A stretch of 64,000 nucleotides of DNA, taken from the NCBI GenBank assembly GCA_001898505.1, contig MKTZ01000021.1:103151-167150 (forward strand). Reading direction: 5' to 3'. The translations under genes and the position numbers were made by a program. Positions 54,461 to 62,794 of this stretch are shown here, in pieces; position 1 is the stretch's first letter, and the number at the start of each line of letters is the position of its first letter. Source of the stretch: Sphingobacteriales bacterium 50-39. GTDB lineage: Bacteria; Bacteroidota; Bacteroidia; Chitinophagales; Chitinophagaceae. The notes under the pieces are model-generated. The model had not been told where the DNA came from and did no database searches. It worked only from the letters and a program-made list of their open reading frames with translations.

Positions 54461-55072
54461 TTGAAGACTATTAATTTGTTGGCGGGACTGTTTGTTCTGG
54501 GACTCTGTGCCGGCGCCCTTCTCTCCTGCAACAGCGACTATACTCCCAAAAGAAAAGGGTATTTCAAGATAGATATGCCGAAGCACGATTACCAAACCTT
54601 CGACAGGGCCGGCTATCCCTATACCTTTGAATACCCTGTATATGCGAATGTGGTAAAGGACAGCACCTATTTCGACAGCACCACTGAAAATCCTTATTGG
54701 ATCAATATCGACTTCCCCCAGTTCAACGCCAGGATCTATGTCAGCTATAAGGCAATAGGAAAGAACAGCTTTGAGAAGCTAAGGGATGATGCTTTCAAAA
54801 TGACCTTCAAGCATACTTCCAAGGCGTCCTCCATCGACCAGACACCTATTCAGACAACCAATGGGATAGGGGGCATGTATTTTAGCGTAGGAGGCAATGC
54901 GGCGACGGCGCATCAGTTCTTTGTTACGGATACGAGCCGGAATTTCCTGCGGGGAGCCCTGTACTTCGATACGACCCCGAATGAGGATTCCCTAAGGCCG
55001 GTGAATGACTTTCTTCAGCAGGATATGGTGCACCTGATCAATACTTTCCGGTGGCGGGCGGCGGCGAAATAG
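54461..55072 (+). CDS. gldD: Gliding motility lipoprotein GldD
   Basis: This 203-residue lipoprotein (C23 in ALLSC) matches GldD: YTPKRKGYFKIDMPKHDYQTF, then YPYTFEYPVYANV and ENPYWINIDFPQFNARIYVSYK. GldD is required for gliding and type IX secretion in Flavobacterium. The gene starts with TTG one base after the gldE stop, so the two are tightly coupled. Presence of gldD and gldE does not prove that the organism glides, as many non-gliding relatives with type IX secretion keep them. Confidence 0.92.
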   Translation: MKTINLLAGLFVLGLCAGALLSCNSDYTPKRKGYFKIDMPKHDYQTFDRAGYPYTFEYPVYANVVKDSTYFDSTTENPYWINIDFPQFNARIYVSYKAIGKNSFEKLRDDAFKMTFKHTSKASSIDQTPIQTTNGIGGMYFSVGGNAATAHQFFVTDTSRNFLRGALYFDTTPNEDSLRPVNDFLQQDMVHLINTFRWRAAAK

Positions 55073-55132
55073 GCAATGTGGAGTATATTTGCCGTGACGG
55101 CGGAGGACCGCCGGAACATAAAATTTAATAGC

Positions 55133-55708
55133 GTGATAGCAATCGATAATGTCCTGGTAAGTGACCTTGTAGTGGAAGCGCAATTTGTATGTGACCTGCT
55201 GAAATGCAAGGGCGGGTGTTGTGAGGATGGGGATGCGGGCGCCCCGTTGGAAAAAGACGAACTGGACAGGATCAATGAAGTATATGAGACGGTGAAGCCT
55301 TATCTCACGCCTGAAGGAATAAAAGAGATAGAAAGTCAGGGCCGCTACCACTATGACAGGGAGTTCGGATGGGTGACGCCCACCATTGCGGGAAAGATGT
55401 GCGCCTACGGCTATAAGGACAATAAAGGCATCATCAAGTGCGGCATCGAGCAGGCTTATTACGATGGAAAGATAGATTGGAAAAAGCCTATCAGCTGTCA
55501 TCTCTACCCGGTGAAGATCAGTAAGACCAGCACGCACGAAGTGATTAATTACGAGCCCCGTGAGACGATGTGCAAGCCGGCCTGCGTACAGGGAAAGAAG
55601 CTAAAGGTACCCGCCTATGTATTCTTGAAGGAAGCCCTGATACGCAAATTTGGAAAAGACTTTTATGAAGCGCTGGACCAGGTGGCGAATAAATATTTTA
55701 GACCATGA
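55133..55708 (+). CDS. DUF3109 family cysteine-rich protein
   Basis: From the GTG at 55133 (read MIAIDNVLVSDLVVEAQFVCDLLKC) this is a 191-residue DUF3109 protein. Its cysteine pattern is C-x4-C-x3-CC near the N-terminus (KCKGGCCEDGDAGAPL) with later CAYG, CGIEQ, CHLYP and CKPAC, suggesting a metal or iron-sulfur centre. An ATG at 55076 is in frame and would add 19 residues. They lie over a GGCGG-agga-CCGCC hairpin and are not family-like, so I prefer the GTG. It overlaps lutB by four bases (ATGA). Confidence 0.87.
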   Translation: MIAIDNVLVSDLVVEAQFVCDLLKCKGGCCEDGDAGAPLEKDELDRINEVYETVKPYLTPEGIKEIESQGRYHYDREFGWVTPTIAGKMCAYGYKDNKGIIKCGIEQAYYDGKIDWKKPISCHLYPVKISKTSTHEVINYEPRETMCKPACVQGKKLKVPAYVFLKEALIRKFGKDFYEALDQVANKYFRP

Positions 55709-57078
55709 CCGAAACAGCAGCCAATTTTATTGCCCGTAGTACTGTCAAGGCGGAGGATATGGATCACCGCCGGAAGATCAATTTTAATATTGGTAAGTAC
55801 AATGCTGTTGTCCCCCAGGGCAAACAACAGTTCGGAGAATTGAATCTGGCCAGGGAAAGAGCAAAAAATATAAAATGGCGGGCGCTGGAAACGCTGGACA
55901 AGCAGTTGGAGGAGTTCGAAGCCAGCTTTGTCCGGCGAGGCGGGAAGGTTATCTGGGCGGAGAATACGGAAGGAGCCCTGGCGGAAATACTCGAGATCTG
56001 CCAACAGCGGAACTGCAAGACCATCGTGAAGAGCAAGAGCATGGTCACCGAAGAGCTTAAGCTGAACGAGTTTCTGGAAAAAAATGGCATCGAGTCGGTG
56101 GAGACGGACCTGGGGGAATATATTCAGCAATTGGATGGGGAGCCGCCGTATCATATTGTTACGCCGGCGATGCATAAGAGTAAAGAGGATGTGGCGAAGC
56201 TCTTTTATGAAAAGCTGCATACCAAGCCAAACCTCACGCCTGAGCAGCTGACGCTGGTGGCCCGGGAAAAGCTCCGGGAGAAATACGTACGCGCGGAGGT
56301 AGGTATTACGGGCGCCAATTTCATCATCTCGGACATTGGGGGTATTGCGGTGACGGAGAACGAGGGTAATGCCCGTCTGAGCTGCGCCTTCCCCAAAACG
56401 CATATTGTCATCGTGGGTCTGGAGAAGGTGATCCCTTCACTTACGGACCTGGGGCTGTTCTGGCCCTTGCTGGCAACTTATGGTACGGGGCAGCGTGTGA
56501 CGGTATACAATACCATCGTTATGGGTCCAAGACAGGCCGGCGAGACGGACGGACCGGAAGAAATGATCGTTATTTTGCTGGACAATGGCCGGACCAATAT
56601 CCTTGCCAATGAGAAGACGCGGGAAAGTCTTTACTGCATTCGTTGTGGCGCCTGTCTCAATGCCTGTCCCATTTATAAGAACATCGGCGGCCATAGCTAT
56701 GGCACCACCTACTCCGGACCCATCGGCAGCGTGATCACGCCTCATCTGAAAGAGATGGGGGACTGGAAGCACCTCAGCTATGCGTCCTCCCTTTGTGGCA
56801 ACTGTACGGAGGTATGCGCGGTAAAGATCAATCTGCATGAGCTGTTGCTGGAGAACAGGTATGAGGCTGTGGAGAAGGGGTATGCTACCTGGTCGGAAAA
56901 GCTGGCCTGGAAAGCCTGGAAGTCGGCGAGCCTTCATCGGGGGATGATGAATATGGGCAACCAGAAGATGAAGAACTGGGTCGTCAACAAAGCCTTTAAG
57001 GCATGGACGGCCCATCGCGCCGAGCTCAATTTTTCTCCCAAGACCTTCAACGAGCGATGGAAGGCCGAAAGAGGGTGA
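55705..57078 (+). CDS. lutB: L-lactate oxidation iron-sulfur protein LutB
   Basis: This 457-residue protein has the LUD domain (about 65-300, with EVGITGANFIISDIGGIAVTENEGN) and two ferredoxin-type clusters: C311-x2-C314-x2-C317-x3-C321 (CIRCGACLNACP) and C364-x2-C367-x3-C371. A short C-terminal tail follows. LutB with LutA and LutC oxidises L-lactate to pyruvate. LutA and LutC are not in this window. A lactate permease and hydroxyacid dehydrogenase lie about 53 kb away. Start overlaps DUF3109. Confidence 0.94.
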   Translation: MTETAANFIARSTVKAEDMDHRRKINFNIGKYNAVVPQGKQQFGELNLARERAKNIKWRALETLDKQLEEFEASFVRRGGKVIWAENTEGALAEILEICQQRNCKTIVKSKSMVTEELKLNEFLEKNGIESVETDLGEYIQQLDGEPPYHIVTPAMHKSKEDVAKLFYEKLHTKPNLTPEQLTLVAREKLREKYVRAEVGITGANFIISDIGGIAVTENEGNARLSCAFPKTHIVIVGLEKVIPSLTDLGLFWPLLATYGTGQRVTVYNTIVMGPRQAGETDGPEEMIVILLDNGRTNILANEKTRESLYCIRCGACLNACPIYKNIGGHSYGTTYSGPIGSVITPHLKEMGDWKHLSYASSLCGNCTEVCAVKINLHELLLENRYEAVEKGYATWSEKLAWKAWKSASLHRGMMNMGNQKMKNWVVNKAFKAWTAHRAELNFSPKTFNERWKAERG

Positions 57079-57090
57079 GAATGTCCGGAA

Positions 57091-57109
57091 AACGGGCCGG
57101 AGGCCCGTT
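57091..57109. repeat. Triloop palindrome AACGGGCC-gga-GGCCCGTT
   Basis: Perfect 8-base arms, identical to those at 39113-39131 but with a different loop. It lies 12 bases after lutB and 13 bases before the next gene. Confidence 0.5.
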
Positions 57110-57122
57110 CTGGTAGATCAGT

Positions 57123-58436
57123 ATGCTTTTATTATATAGCCCTCATATTACAGCCCGTCTGCGGTATATTGTCGAATTTATCGGCAGGGAGCTCTTCGAT
57201 GAGCCCATTACGCTCACGTCGGATAAAGAAGGTTATACACTCCATCCGGGACCGCGCCTCAATTATTCCGATAAGGATATAGACGAAATAGAGTTCTTTC
57301 TGCGTAGCACGCCACTGTTATATCAGGCAGGCATACACGAACAGAACATCGAATGCTTTGAGCTGAACTTTCACAAGGCTTTTTTTCCGACGGAAGGGGA
57401 TTTCCCTTTTGATATCTTTGCCGCCTCTTTCTATCTCATCAGCAGATACGAGGAATATCTGCCGGCGGACCCGGATGCGTATGGCCGTTATGATCATGCG
57501 CAGTCGCTGGCCTTCAGGGAAGGCTTTCTCGATATCCCCCTTGTCAATGTGTGGTTGCAACAATTCAAGGGGGCGCTGGGGAAGAAATTCCCCACGTTGG
57601 TCTTTCGTTACCCATCTTTTAAATTCATCCCCACTTACGACATCGATGTGGCGTATTCTTATCTGCACAAGGGGTGGAAAAGGAATCTGGGTGGATTCTT
57701 GCGGAGCCTTTCAAAGGGGCGGTGGGCGGAGGCTACGGAGCGGGTGAATGTGCTGAGGGGTAGACAGCGAGACCCGTATGATGCCTACGAATGGTTAGAT
57801 TCTTTGCATCTGTATTGCCGGCTGAGGGCGTACTATTTTTTTCTGGCGGCCGGGCGGCAAAAAGGTGTCGATAGGAATATATCGCCGGAAGGAAAGGGCT
57901 TGCAGGAGCTGGTCCGGTATCATTCGTTTGGGTGTAGAGTGGGGATCCATCCGTCCTGGCAGACGGGGGACAAGGAAAGCCTGTTAAAGGAAGAGATAGA
58001 ATGGATGGAATATATTACGGAGACCAAGGTGACCCGTAGCCGGCAGCATTATATACGAATGACCCTGCCCGGGACCTATCGTCTACTGATAAAGCATGGC
58101 ATCCAGCAGGATTTCTCCATGGGTTATGGCAGCATAAATGGATTCCGGGCTTCGGTAGCGTCTTCCTTTTACTGGTATGACCTGCAGAAGGAGGAGAAGA
58201 CTTCCTTAAGGATATTTCCTTTTTGTTTTATGGATGCCAATTCCTTTTATGAGCAGCATGACAGCCCGGCGCAGGCCATGCAGGAGCTCATGCATTACTA
58301 CCACCTGATACGGAAGGTCAATGGGCTCATGATAACCATTTGGCATAATACTTTTTTGGGCGATGATCCACAGTTCGCCGACTGGAAGAACTTGTACGCG
58401 TTGTTTCTCAAAGAAGAAGTATTCTGGGATGCCTGA
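57123..58436 (+). CDS. Polysaccharide deacetylase family protein (DUF7033-type N-terminus)
   Basis: This 437-residue protein has an N-terminal region common to Bacteroidota proteins annotated as polysaccharide deacetylases (FDIFAASFYLISRYEEYL, HAQSLAFREGFLDIPLVNVWL). The C-terminal NodB-like part includes PTYDIDVAYSY and GCRVGIHPSW. The metal-binding DD-H-H set is only partly clear (YDID and GIHPS are candidates), so catalytic activity is uncertain. No signal peptide is seen. It follows lutB after a hairpin. Confidence 0.8.
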   Translation: MLLLYSPHITARLRYIVEFIGRELFDEPITLTSDKEGYTLHPGPRLNYSDKDIDEIEFFLRSTPLLYQAGIHEQNIECFELNFHKAFFPTEGDFPFDIFAASFYLISRYEEYLPADPDAYGRYDHAQSLAFREGFLDIPLVNVWLQQFKGALGKKFPTLVFRYPSFKFIPTYDIDVAYSYLHKGWKRNLGGFLRSLSKGRWAEATERVNVLRGRQRDPYDAYEWLDSLHLYCRLRAYYFFLAAGRQKGVDRNISPEGKGLQELVRYHSFGCRVGIHPSWQTGDKESLLKEEIEWMEYITETKVTRSRQHYIRMTLPGTYRLLIKHGIQQDFSMGYGSINGFRASVASSFYWYDLQKEEKTSLRIFPFCFMDANSFYEQHDSPAQAMQELMHYYHLIRKVNGLMITIWHNTFLGDDPQFADWKNLYALFLKEEVFWDA

Positions 58437-58459
58437 CAGGTGCGGGGCGGGCGGACTGC

Positions 58460-60001
58460 CTAGTGCTTAAAATGCCGCATGCCCGTCATGACCATGGCCA
58501 GCTTATTCTCCACGCAATAGTCGATGGAATCCTTGTCACGGATGGAACCTCCGGGCTGTATAAAGGCGGTGACGCCTGCTGCGTGCGCTATCTGTACACA
58601 ATCATTAAAGGGGAAGAATGCATCGGATGCCAGCACGGCTCCTTTCAGGTCGAACTTGAACTGTTCGGCCTTGGTGATGGACTGCCGCAGTGAATCGATA
58701 CGGCTGGTCTGTCCACAGCCCTTACCCACAAGCTGACGATCTTTTATGAGGGCGATAGCGTTCGATTTAAGGTGCTTGCATACTATATTGGCAAAGGCCA
58801 GGTCTTCCCTTTCGGCGTCGGTGGTAGTACGGCCGCCCACTTCTTTCCATTCGAGGTAATTGCCTTCATCCTGTTGTTGCTGGAGCACTCCGCCCAGGAG
58901 ACTGCGGTACTGGAAGGAAGGACTGAGGCGGGCCTTTTGTCGGAGGAGGATGCGATTCTTCTTCGAGCGCAGCACTTCCAGGGCATCCTTGTCAAAGGCG
59001 GGAGCGATGAGGACCTCGAAGAATATCTCGTTGATGGCTTCGGCCGTAGCCTTATCCACAGGCATATTACAGGCCAGTACGCCTCCAAAAGCGCTTTCCG
59101 GGTCGCCTGCCAGGGCGGCATCCCATGCGTGTTTCAACGTGGGGCGGATGGAAATACCGCAAACATTTGTGTGTTTTATTATGGCGAAAACTGCGCCCTG
59201 GGTATTTACGAATTCCTGGATAAGCTGGGTGGCGGCGTCCACGTCCACCAGGTTATTATATGATAATTCCTTACCATTTACCTGTTCAAAAAGCTCATCT
59301 AATTTGCCATAAAAACGGGCAGATTGATGGGGGTTTTCACCGTATCTGAGCGATTTGGGGGAGGGGATGGACTCCAGAAAGTATTCAGGTTCAGGGGCTG
59401 GGTAGGTCTTGCCAGTGGCGGTGAAATATTGGGCGATGACCACGTCATAATGCGCGCATACTTCGAAAGCCTTGGCGGCCAGCAGACGGCGCTGTTCCAG
59501 GGTGGTGGTCCCCTTTTGTTGGTCAAGCAACTGTTCCAGGTAGGCGTATTCGTTCTTTGAGCCTATGACAACCACGTCTTTATGATTTTTGGCGGCTCCC
59601 CGGATCATGGAGGGGCCTCCTACATCTATCTTTTCGATAATGGCCTCGTCATCGGTGGTGGAAGCCATGGTTTCTTCAAAAGGATAGAGGTCTACGATCA
59701 CGAGGTCGATCTCGGGGATATGGTAGCGGGCCATTTCTTCCAGGTCGGTGGGCTTATCCCTTCTTCCAAGGATGCCTCCGAAGACGGAGGGGTGGAGGGT
59801 CTTGACCCTTCCTCCCAGGATGGAGGGGTAGGAAGTGAGGCTTTCTACGGGTGTGCAGGGTACGCCCAGGGCTTCAATGAACTGCTGCGTACCTCCTGTG
59901 GAATAGATCGTTACACTCTCTTGATGTAGTTTTTTTACGATGTTGTCCAGGCCGTCCTTGTAAAAGACAGAGATGAGCGCAGATTTGATCTTCTTGTTCA
60001 T
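58460..60001 (-). CDS. purH: Bifunctional AICAR transformylase/IMP cyclohydrolase
   Basis: This 513-residue enzyme performs the last two steps of IMP synthesis. The N-terminal IMP cyclohydrolase (MGS fold) includes ALISVFYKDGLDNIVKKLHQ, YSTGGTQQFIEALG and GGRVKTLHPSVFGGIL. The C-terminal transformylase includes SLRYGENPHQSARFYG, AIIKHTNVCGIS with the catalytic K-H, and DAFFPFNDCVQIAHAAGVTAFIQPGGS. Length and order are normal. It converges on the deacetylase-like gene. Confidence 0.97.
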   Translation of the reverse strand: MNKKIKSALISVFYKDGLDNIVKKLHQESVTIYSTGGTQQFIEALGVPCTPVESLTSYPSILGGRVKTLHPSVFGGILGRRDKPTDLEEMARYHIPEIDLVIVDLYPFEETMASTTDDEAIIEKIDVGGPSMIRGAAKNHKDVVVIGSKNEYAYLEQLLDQQKGTTTLEQRRLLAAKAFEVCAHYDVVIAQYFTATGKTYPAPEPEYFLESIPSPKSLRYGENPHQSARFYGKLDELFEQVNGKELSYNNLVDVDAATQLIQEFVNTQGAVFAIIKHTNVCGISIRPTLKHAWDAALAGDPESAFGGVLACNMPVDKATAEAINEIFFEVLIAPAFDKDALEVLRSKKNRILLRQKARLSPSFQYRSLLGGVLQQQQDEGNYLEWKEVGGRTTTDAEREDLAFANIVCKHLKSNAIALIKDRQLVGKGCGQTSRIDSLRQSITKAEQFKFDLKGAVLASDAFFPFNDCVQIAHAAGVTAFIQPGGSIRDKDSIDYCVENKLAMVMTGMRHFKH

Positions 60002-60299
60002 TGATTGGGCTGTTGTATAGTTAGAGAAGGCGCGAATTTACGAAAAAAAGCACTGGGACGAACCGCAGGTTCGTGCAGGAGCTTAGGTGGATCATTCTAA
60101 CGAGGAAAGGATGGCGAAAGTGGTGGGATATTCTCTTACAACACTCCGGGATTACCCGCCTGCCGGTAGATGGACAGATGGGTACCCGGAAGTCTTGAAT
60201 GGTAACAGCGGTAAGCACTTGGGCAAGCAAAAGTAGCATGTTCGCGCCCACAGGGTGTTCTTCTCATGTGTACTCGTAATTTGACATCCTGCGGAGAAA

Positions 60300-60376
60300 C
60301 ATCAGCATACATACCCATACACGCTGTAATAAAAAACAGGATAAGGTGTTAATGGTTATGTATGCTGTTGCTGATG
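60300..60376. repeat. 11-bp inverted repeat with 43-base spacer
   Basis: CAGCATACATA (60303-60313) and TATGTATGCTG (60357-60367) are perfect. Flanking CATCAG (60300-60305) and CTGATG (60371-60376) also match. In RNA this would make a long stem closing a 43-base loop. Confidence 0.5.
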
Positions 60377-60534
60377 CATAATAGTTTGGTGGTCAGGGGA
60401 TACTACGACACGATCCAAGGATATTAAATTGTAAAAACGGGACGATACAGAACCTCATTACTAATGTCAGATAAAATCTCCGATATGGAAGTTTTCGGGG
60501 TGAAAAATTAAAACGGTATTTTATTGCGTATTAT

Positions 60535-60559
60535 ACGTGGGTTTTGACCACGTTTTTTT
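60535..60559 (+). terminator. Intrinsic terminator without an upstream gene
   Basis: ACGTGG and CCACGT arms with a GTTTTGA loop are followed by a run of seven T on the plus strand. The only gene upstream, purH, is on the other strand and starts at 60001. The terminated transcript is therefore unassigned. Confidence 0.65.
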
Positions 60560-60585
60560 ACGTCCCTATCCCTCGTTGTTTTACT

Positions 60586-60618
60586 GTTTTTTTCCTGACA
60601 AAAAAACGTTTTTTTTGT
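60586..60618. repeat. T7 / A7 / T8 tracts forming alternative hairpins
   Basis: GTTTTTTT (60586-60593) can pair with AAAAAAAC (60600-60607), while ACAAAAAAA (60598-60606) can pair with the following TTTTTTT(T)GT (to 60618). The two pairings exclude each other. Confidence 0.45.
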
Positions 60619-60773
60619 AATATTTCCTCCCTGAGTCTTTGATCCCCTTTAGCTTATAAATAATACTAATTCATAATTGTTTGATTGTGATGGCTGTGCG
60701 CCTAGTCTCTCAGAGACTTGGGGAATACTTTTACCAAAGCAAATTATTCTTCAAAATTCAAACGCAACAAACC

Positions 60774-61238
60774 ATGAACACAATTGAACAAAAATCATTA
60801 AAGGTCGGGAGCTATGTAAACACAGAGCATGTTGATACCATTGTCAGGAACTACAAGAAGGAGCGCTGGTTACAGAATTCCGAGCGCATCGGCAAGGAAG
60901 ACACCCTGAATCTTTGGTTAAGCGCCGAAGAGTTGGAGGAGTTTATCCAGACCGCCAAGATGCATGGCGCTGATGGTATCCGTGTATGCTTTGGCGTTTA
61001 TGGTGAAAAATGTCCCAAACCCGGTATGGAGGGCAAGCAAACGGTAGCATTTGTAGCCACTGCCAGCGAGCTTAATGACGATGGTTATATCGTGCATAAT
61101 GATCTTAACATCGGAGATGAGAACAAGCCGTCTCTCGTTGCGTACAACATGATCAACCCCTGGTTCCCTCCTCCCTCCAGCGCCAGCGTTGGCTCCGTAA
61201 TGGTTGCCGATAAGGACAATGGATTGCAAATTATTTAG
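60774..61238 (+). CDS. Soluble hypothetical protein (154 aa)
   Basis: From the ATG at 60774 (MNTIEQKSLKVGSYVNTEHVDTIVRNYKK, shown to residue 20 here as MNTIEQKSLKVGSYVNTEHV) this is a 154-residue protein without signal or membrane helix. The core reads DTLNLWLSAEELEEFI then ADGIRVCFGVYGEKCPK and TVAFVATASE. It looks conserved and globular, with an alpha/beta character. I do not know a function. It ends before a strong terminator and lies upstream of a membrane protein/histidine kinase/response regulator set. The frame from 60681 adds 31 residues of leader and is rejected. Confidence 0.8.
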   Translation: MNTIEQKSLKVGSYVNTEHVDTIVRNYKKERWLQNSERIGKEDTLNLWLSAEELEEFIQTAKMHGADGIRVCFGVYGEKCPKPGMEGKQTVAFVATASELNDDGYIVHNDLNIGDENKPSLVAYNMINPWFPPPSSASVGSVMVADKDNGLQII

Positions 61239-61261
61239 TAATAGAGTCCACAGTGATATGC

Positions 61262-61290
61262 AGGCCCGCTTAGTGCGGGCCTTTTTTATT
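61262..61290 (+). terminator. Intrinsic terminator after the 154-aa gene
   Basis: AGGCCCGC and GCGGGCCT arms with a five-base loop are followed by TTTTTTATTT. It separates the soluble protein gene from the membrane protein gene. Confidence 0.92.
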
Positions 61291-61360
61291 TCCGGCCCTG
61301 TGGTGAAGGTGAAAGACCCTTGGTCAGTTTTTGTTGTCCGGAATTCCGTATTTTAGTGGC

Positions 61361-62008
61361 ATGCAGTACAGCATATACTTTACGCTGGTGATCGTCAGCT
61401 TTTTAGCAAGTCTTACGGCGTATTTTCAAAAAGATACCCCACGCTACCTCCGGCTATTCCCCCTATTCCTGCTGGTGACTATCGTTGTGGAAATAGTTTC
61501 TACCTGGTTGACCCTTCATAAAAAGTCGGCTATTTTGCTTTATAATTTCTTTGGTTCATTTGAATTCCTTTTCTATATGTATGTGGTGAGGGAGAACATC
61601 CGGAGCCCGCGTGTGAAAAAGATACTTTTCTATACGGCCTGGTTGTTTGTCCTGCTGGTAGTGATCAATTTCCTTTTTATCCAAAGGACAGTGGGATTCA
61701 ACTCCTTCACTTATGCGCTGGGGTGTCTGATCATAGCCGTCATTTGCATCTATTATTTTTTCGAGCTCTTTCAATCGACGACCTCTGTCAGCCTGATCCG
61801 TCAGCCGGCTTTTTGGATATGCGCCGGCCTGATATTCTTTTATGCCTGTAGTTTCCCTGTATATGCATTATTGAATTTTCTCAAAGAAGCCCCCGACATC
61901 ATTAAGAAAAATTTCGGGGTAATCCTTCTTCTATTGAATGTTTTACTATATTCATCTTTCACTATCGCCTTTTTATGCCGGCTCAGGGTCAGGAACTCTA
62001 CGTCATAA
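61361..62008 (+). CDS. Seven-helix membrane protein of unknown function
   Basis: From the ATG at 61361 (MQYSIYFTLVIVSFLASLTA) this is a 215-residue protein with about seven membrane helices and short loops. Clear helices include LFPLFLLVTIVVEIVSTWL, ILFYTAWLFVLLVVINFLF and FGVILLLLNVLLYSSFTIAFL. It overlaps the histidine kinase gene by 34 bases, so it is very probably translated with it and may be the sensing partner of a kinase that has only one helix of its own. The ligand is unknown. Confidence 0.82.
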   Translation: MQYSIYFTLVIVSFLASLTAYFQKDTPRYLRLFPLFLLVTIVVEIVSTWLTLHKKSAILLYNFFGSFEFLFYMYVVRENIRSPRVKKILFYTAWLFVLLVVINFLFIQRTVGFNSFTYALGCLIIAVICIYYFFELFQSTTSVSLIRQPAFWICAGLIFFYACSFPVYALLNFLKEAPDIIKKNFGVILLLLNVLLYSSFTIAFLCRLRVRNSTS

Positions 62009-62787
62009 TCCTTCTGGGAATGGTGCTGGCCTTATTATTGGTCGGCTTCATCCTGGTTCTGCTATTCCTATATCAAAAAAGGCAGCACCGTCAGGAACAG
62101 CAATTGGCACACATCAGACAGGAATATGAGCAGGAATTGCTCCGCAGCCAGTTGGAGATCCAGGAGGCAACTTTCAAGACGATAGCCCAGGAATTGCATG
62201 ACAACATCGGACAGGTATTGTCGGTGGTGAAGCTGTCTTTGTCCATTTTGCCTTTAGAGGCCAGTCATCCGGCCTATGAGAGTGTTCAGAACAGCCGCCA
62301 GATGCTGAATAAGATCATTTATGATATGGCGGACCTCACGAAAAGCCTGCACACGGACAGGATCAGCCAGATCGGGCTGGTGGAAGCCATCCGATTTGAC
62401 GTGGAAAGTCTCCGGCGGACGGGATTGGTAGCCGTGAGCTTCGATGTCTCCGGTAATGAGTATCCGCTTGAAGGTCAACGGGCTATATTCCTTTTCCGGA
62501 TGTTCCAGGAAATGATGAACAACATTTTAAAGCATTCTAAAGCCACCCACGTAAAAATTACTGTAAATTACCTGATTGATAATAAATTTGAACTGCAGGT
62601 TGAGGACAATGGTGTAGGATTTGATCCGGAGAAGAAACAGGTACAGGCTTCCTCATCCAGCGGTATAGGCCTGAAAAGTATGACAAACCGTGCCCGTCTC
62701 ATCGGTGGGGAGATAGCTATTCAGAGCCAACCTGGAAAAGGAACTGTAATAAAGGTGGAATTGCCCCTGGAAAGGGAAGCTTTATAA
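61975..62787 (+). CDS. Sensor histidine kinase (HisKA_3 / NarX-like)
   Basis: This 270-residue kinase has one membrane helix (about 8-33) and a coiled linker. The dimerisation/phosphoacceptor motif is ELHDNIGQ with H75. The ATPase domain has N-box MMNNILKHSKAT, G-box VEDNGVGFDP (209-218) and SGIGLKSM. It lacks a large sensor domain, which supports the idea that the overlapping membrane protein supplies the input. The response regulator follows after seven bases. Confidence 0.92.
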   Translation: MPAQGQELYVIILLGMVLALLLVGFILVLLFLYQKRQHRQEQQLAHIRQEYEQELLRSQLEIQEATFKTIAQELHDNIGQVLSVVKLSLSILPLEASHPAYESVQNSRQMLNKIIYDMADLTKSLHTDRISQIGLVEAIRFDVESLRRTGLVAVSFDVSGNEYPLEGQRAIFLFRMFQEMMNNILKHSKATHVKITVNYLIDNKFELQVEDNGVGFDPEKKQVQASSSSGIGLKSMTNRARLIGGEIAIQSQPGKGTVIKVELPLEREAL

Positions 62788-62794
62788 ATTGTTT

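Larger units (their letters stand above)
60002..60773. other. 0.77-kb region upstream of the signalling cassette
   Basis: No convincing protein gene. The contents are an ACGAACC-gca-GGTTCGT hairpin (60058-60074) and a long-range inverted repeat (60303-60313 with 60357-60367). An intrinsic terminator is at 60535-60559, and alternating T7/A7/T8 tracts are at 60586-60618. The leader of the next gene is A/T-rich. The terminator on the plus strand has no gene upstream of it on that strand, which points to a possible small RNA between about 60.26 and 60.56 kb. Confidence 0.55.
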
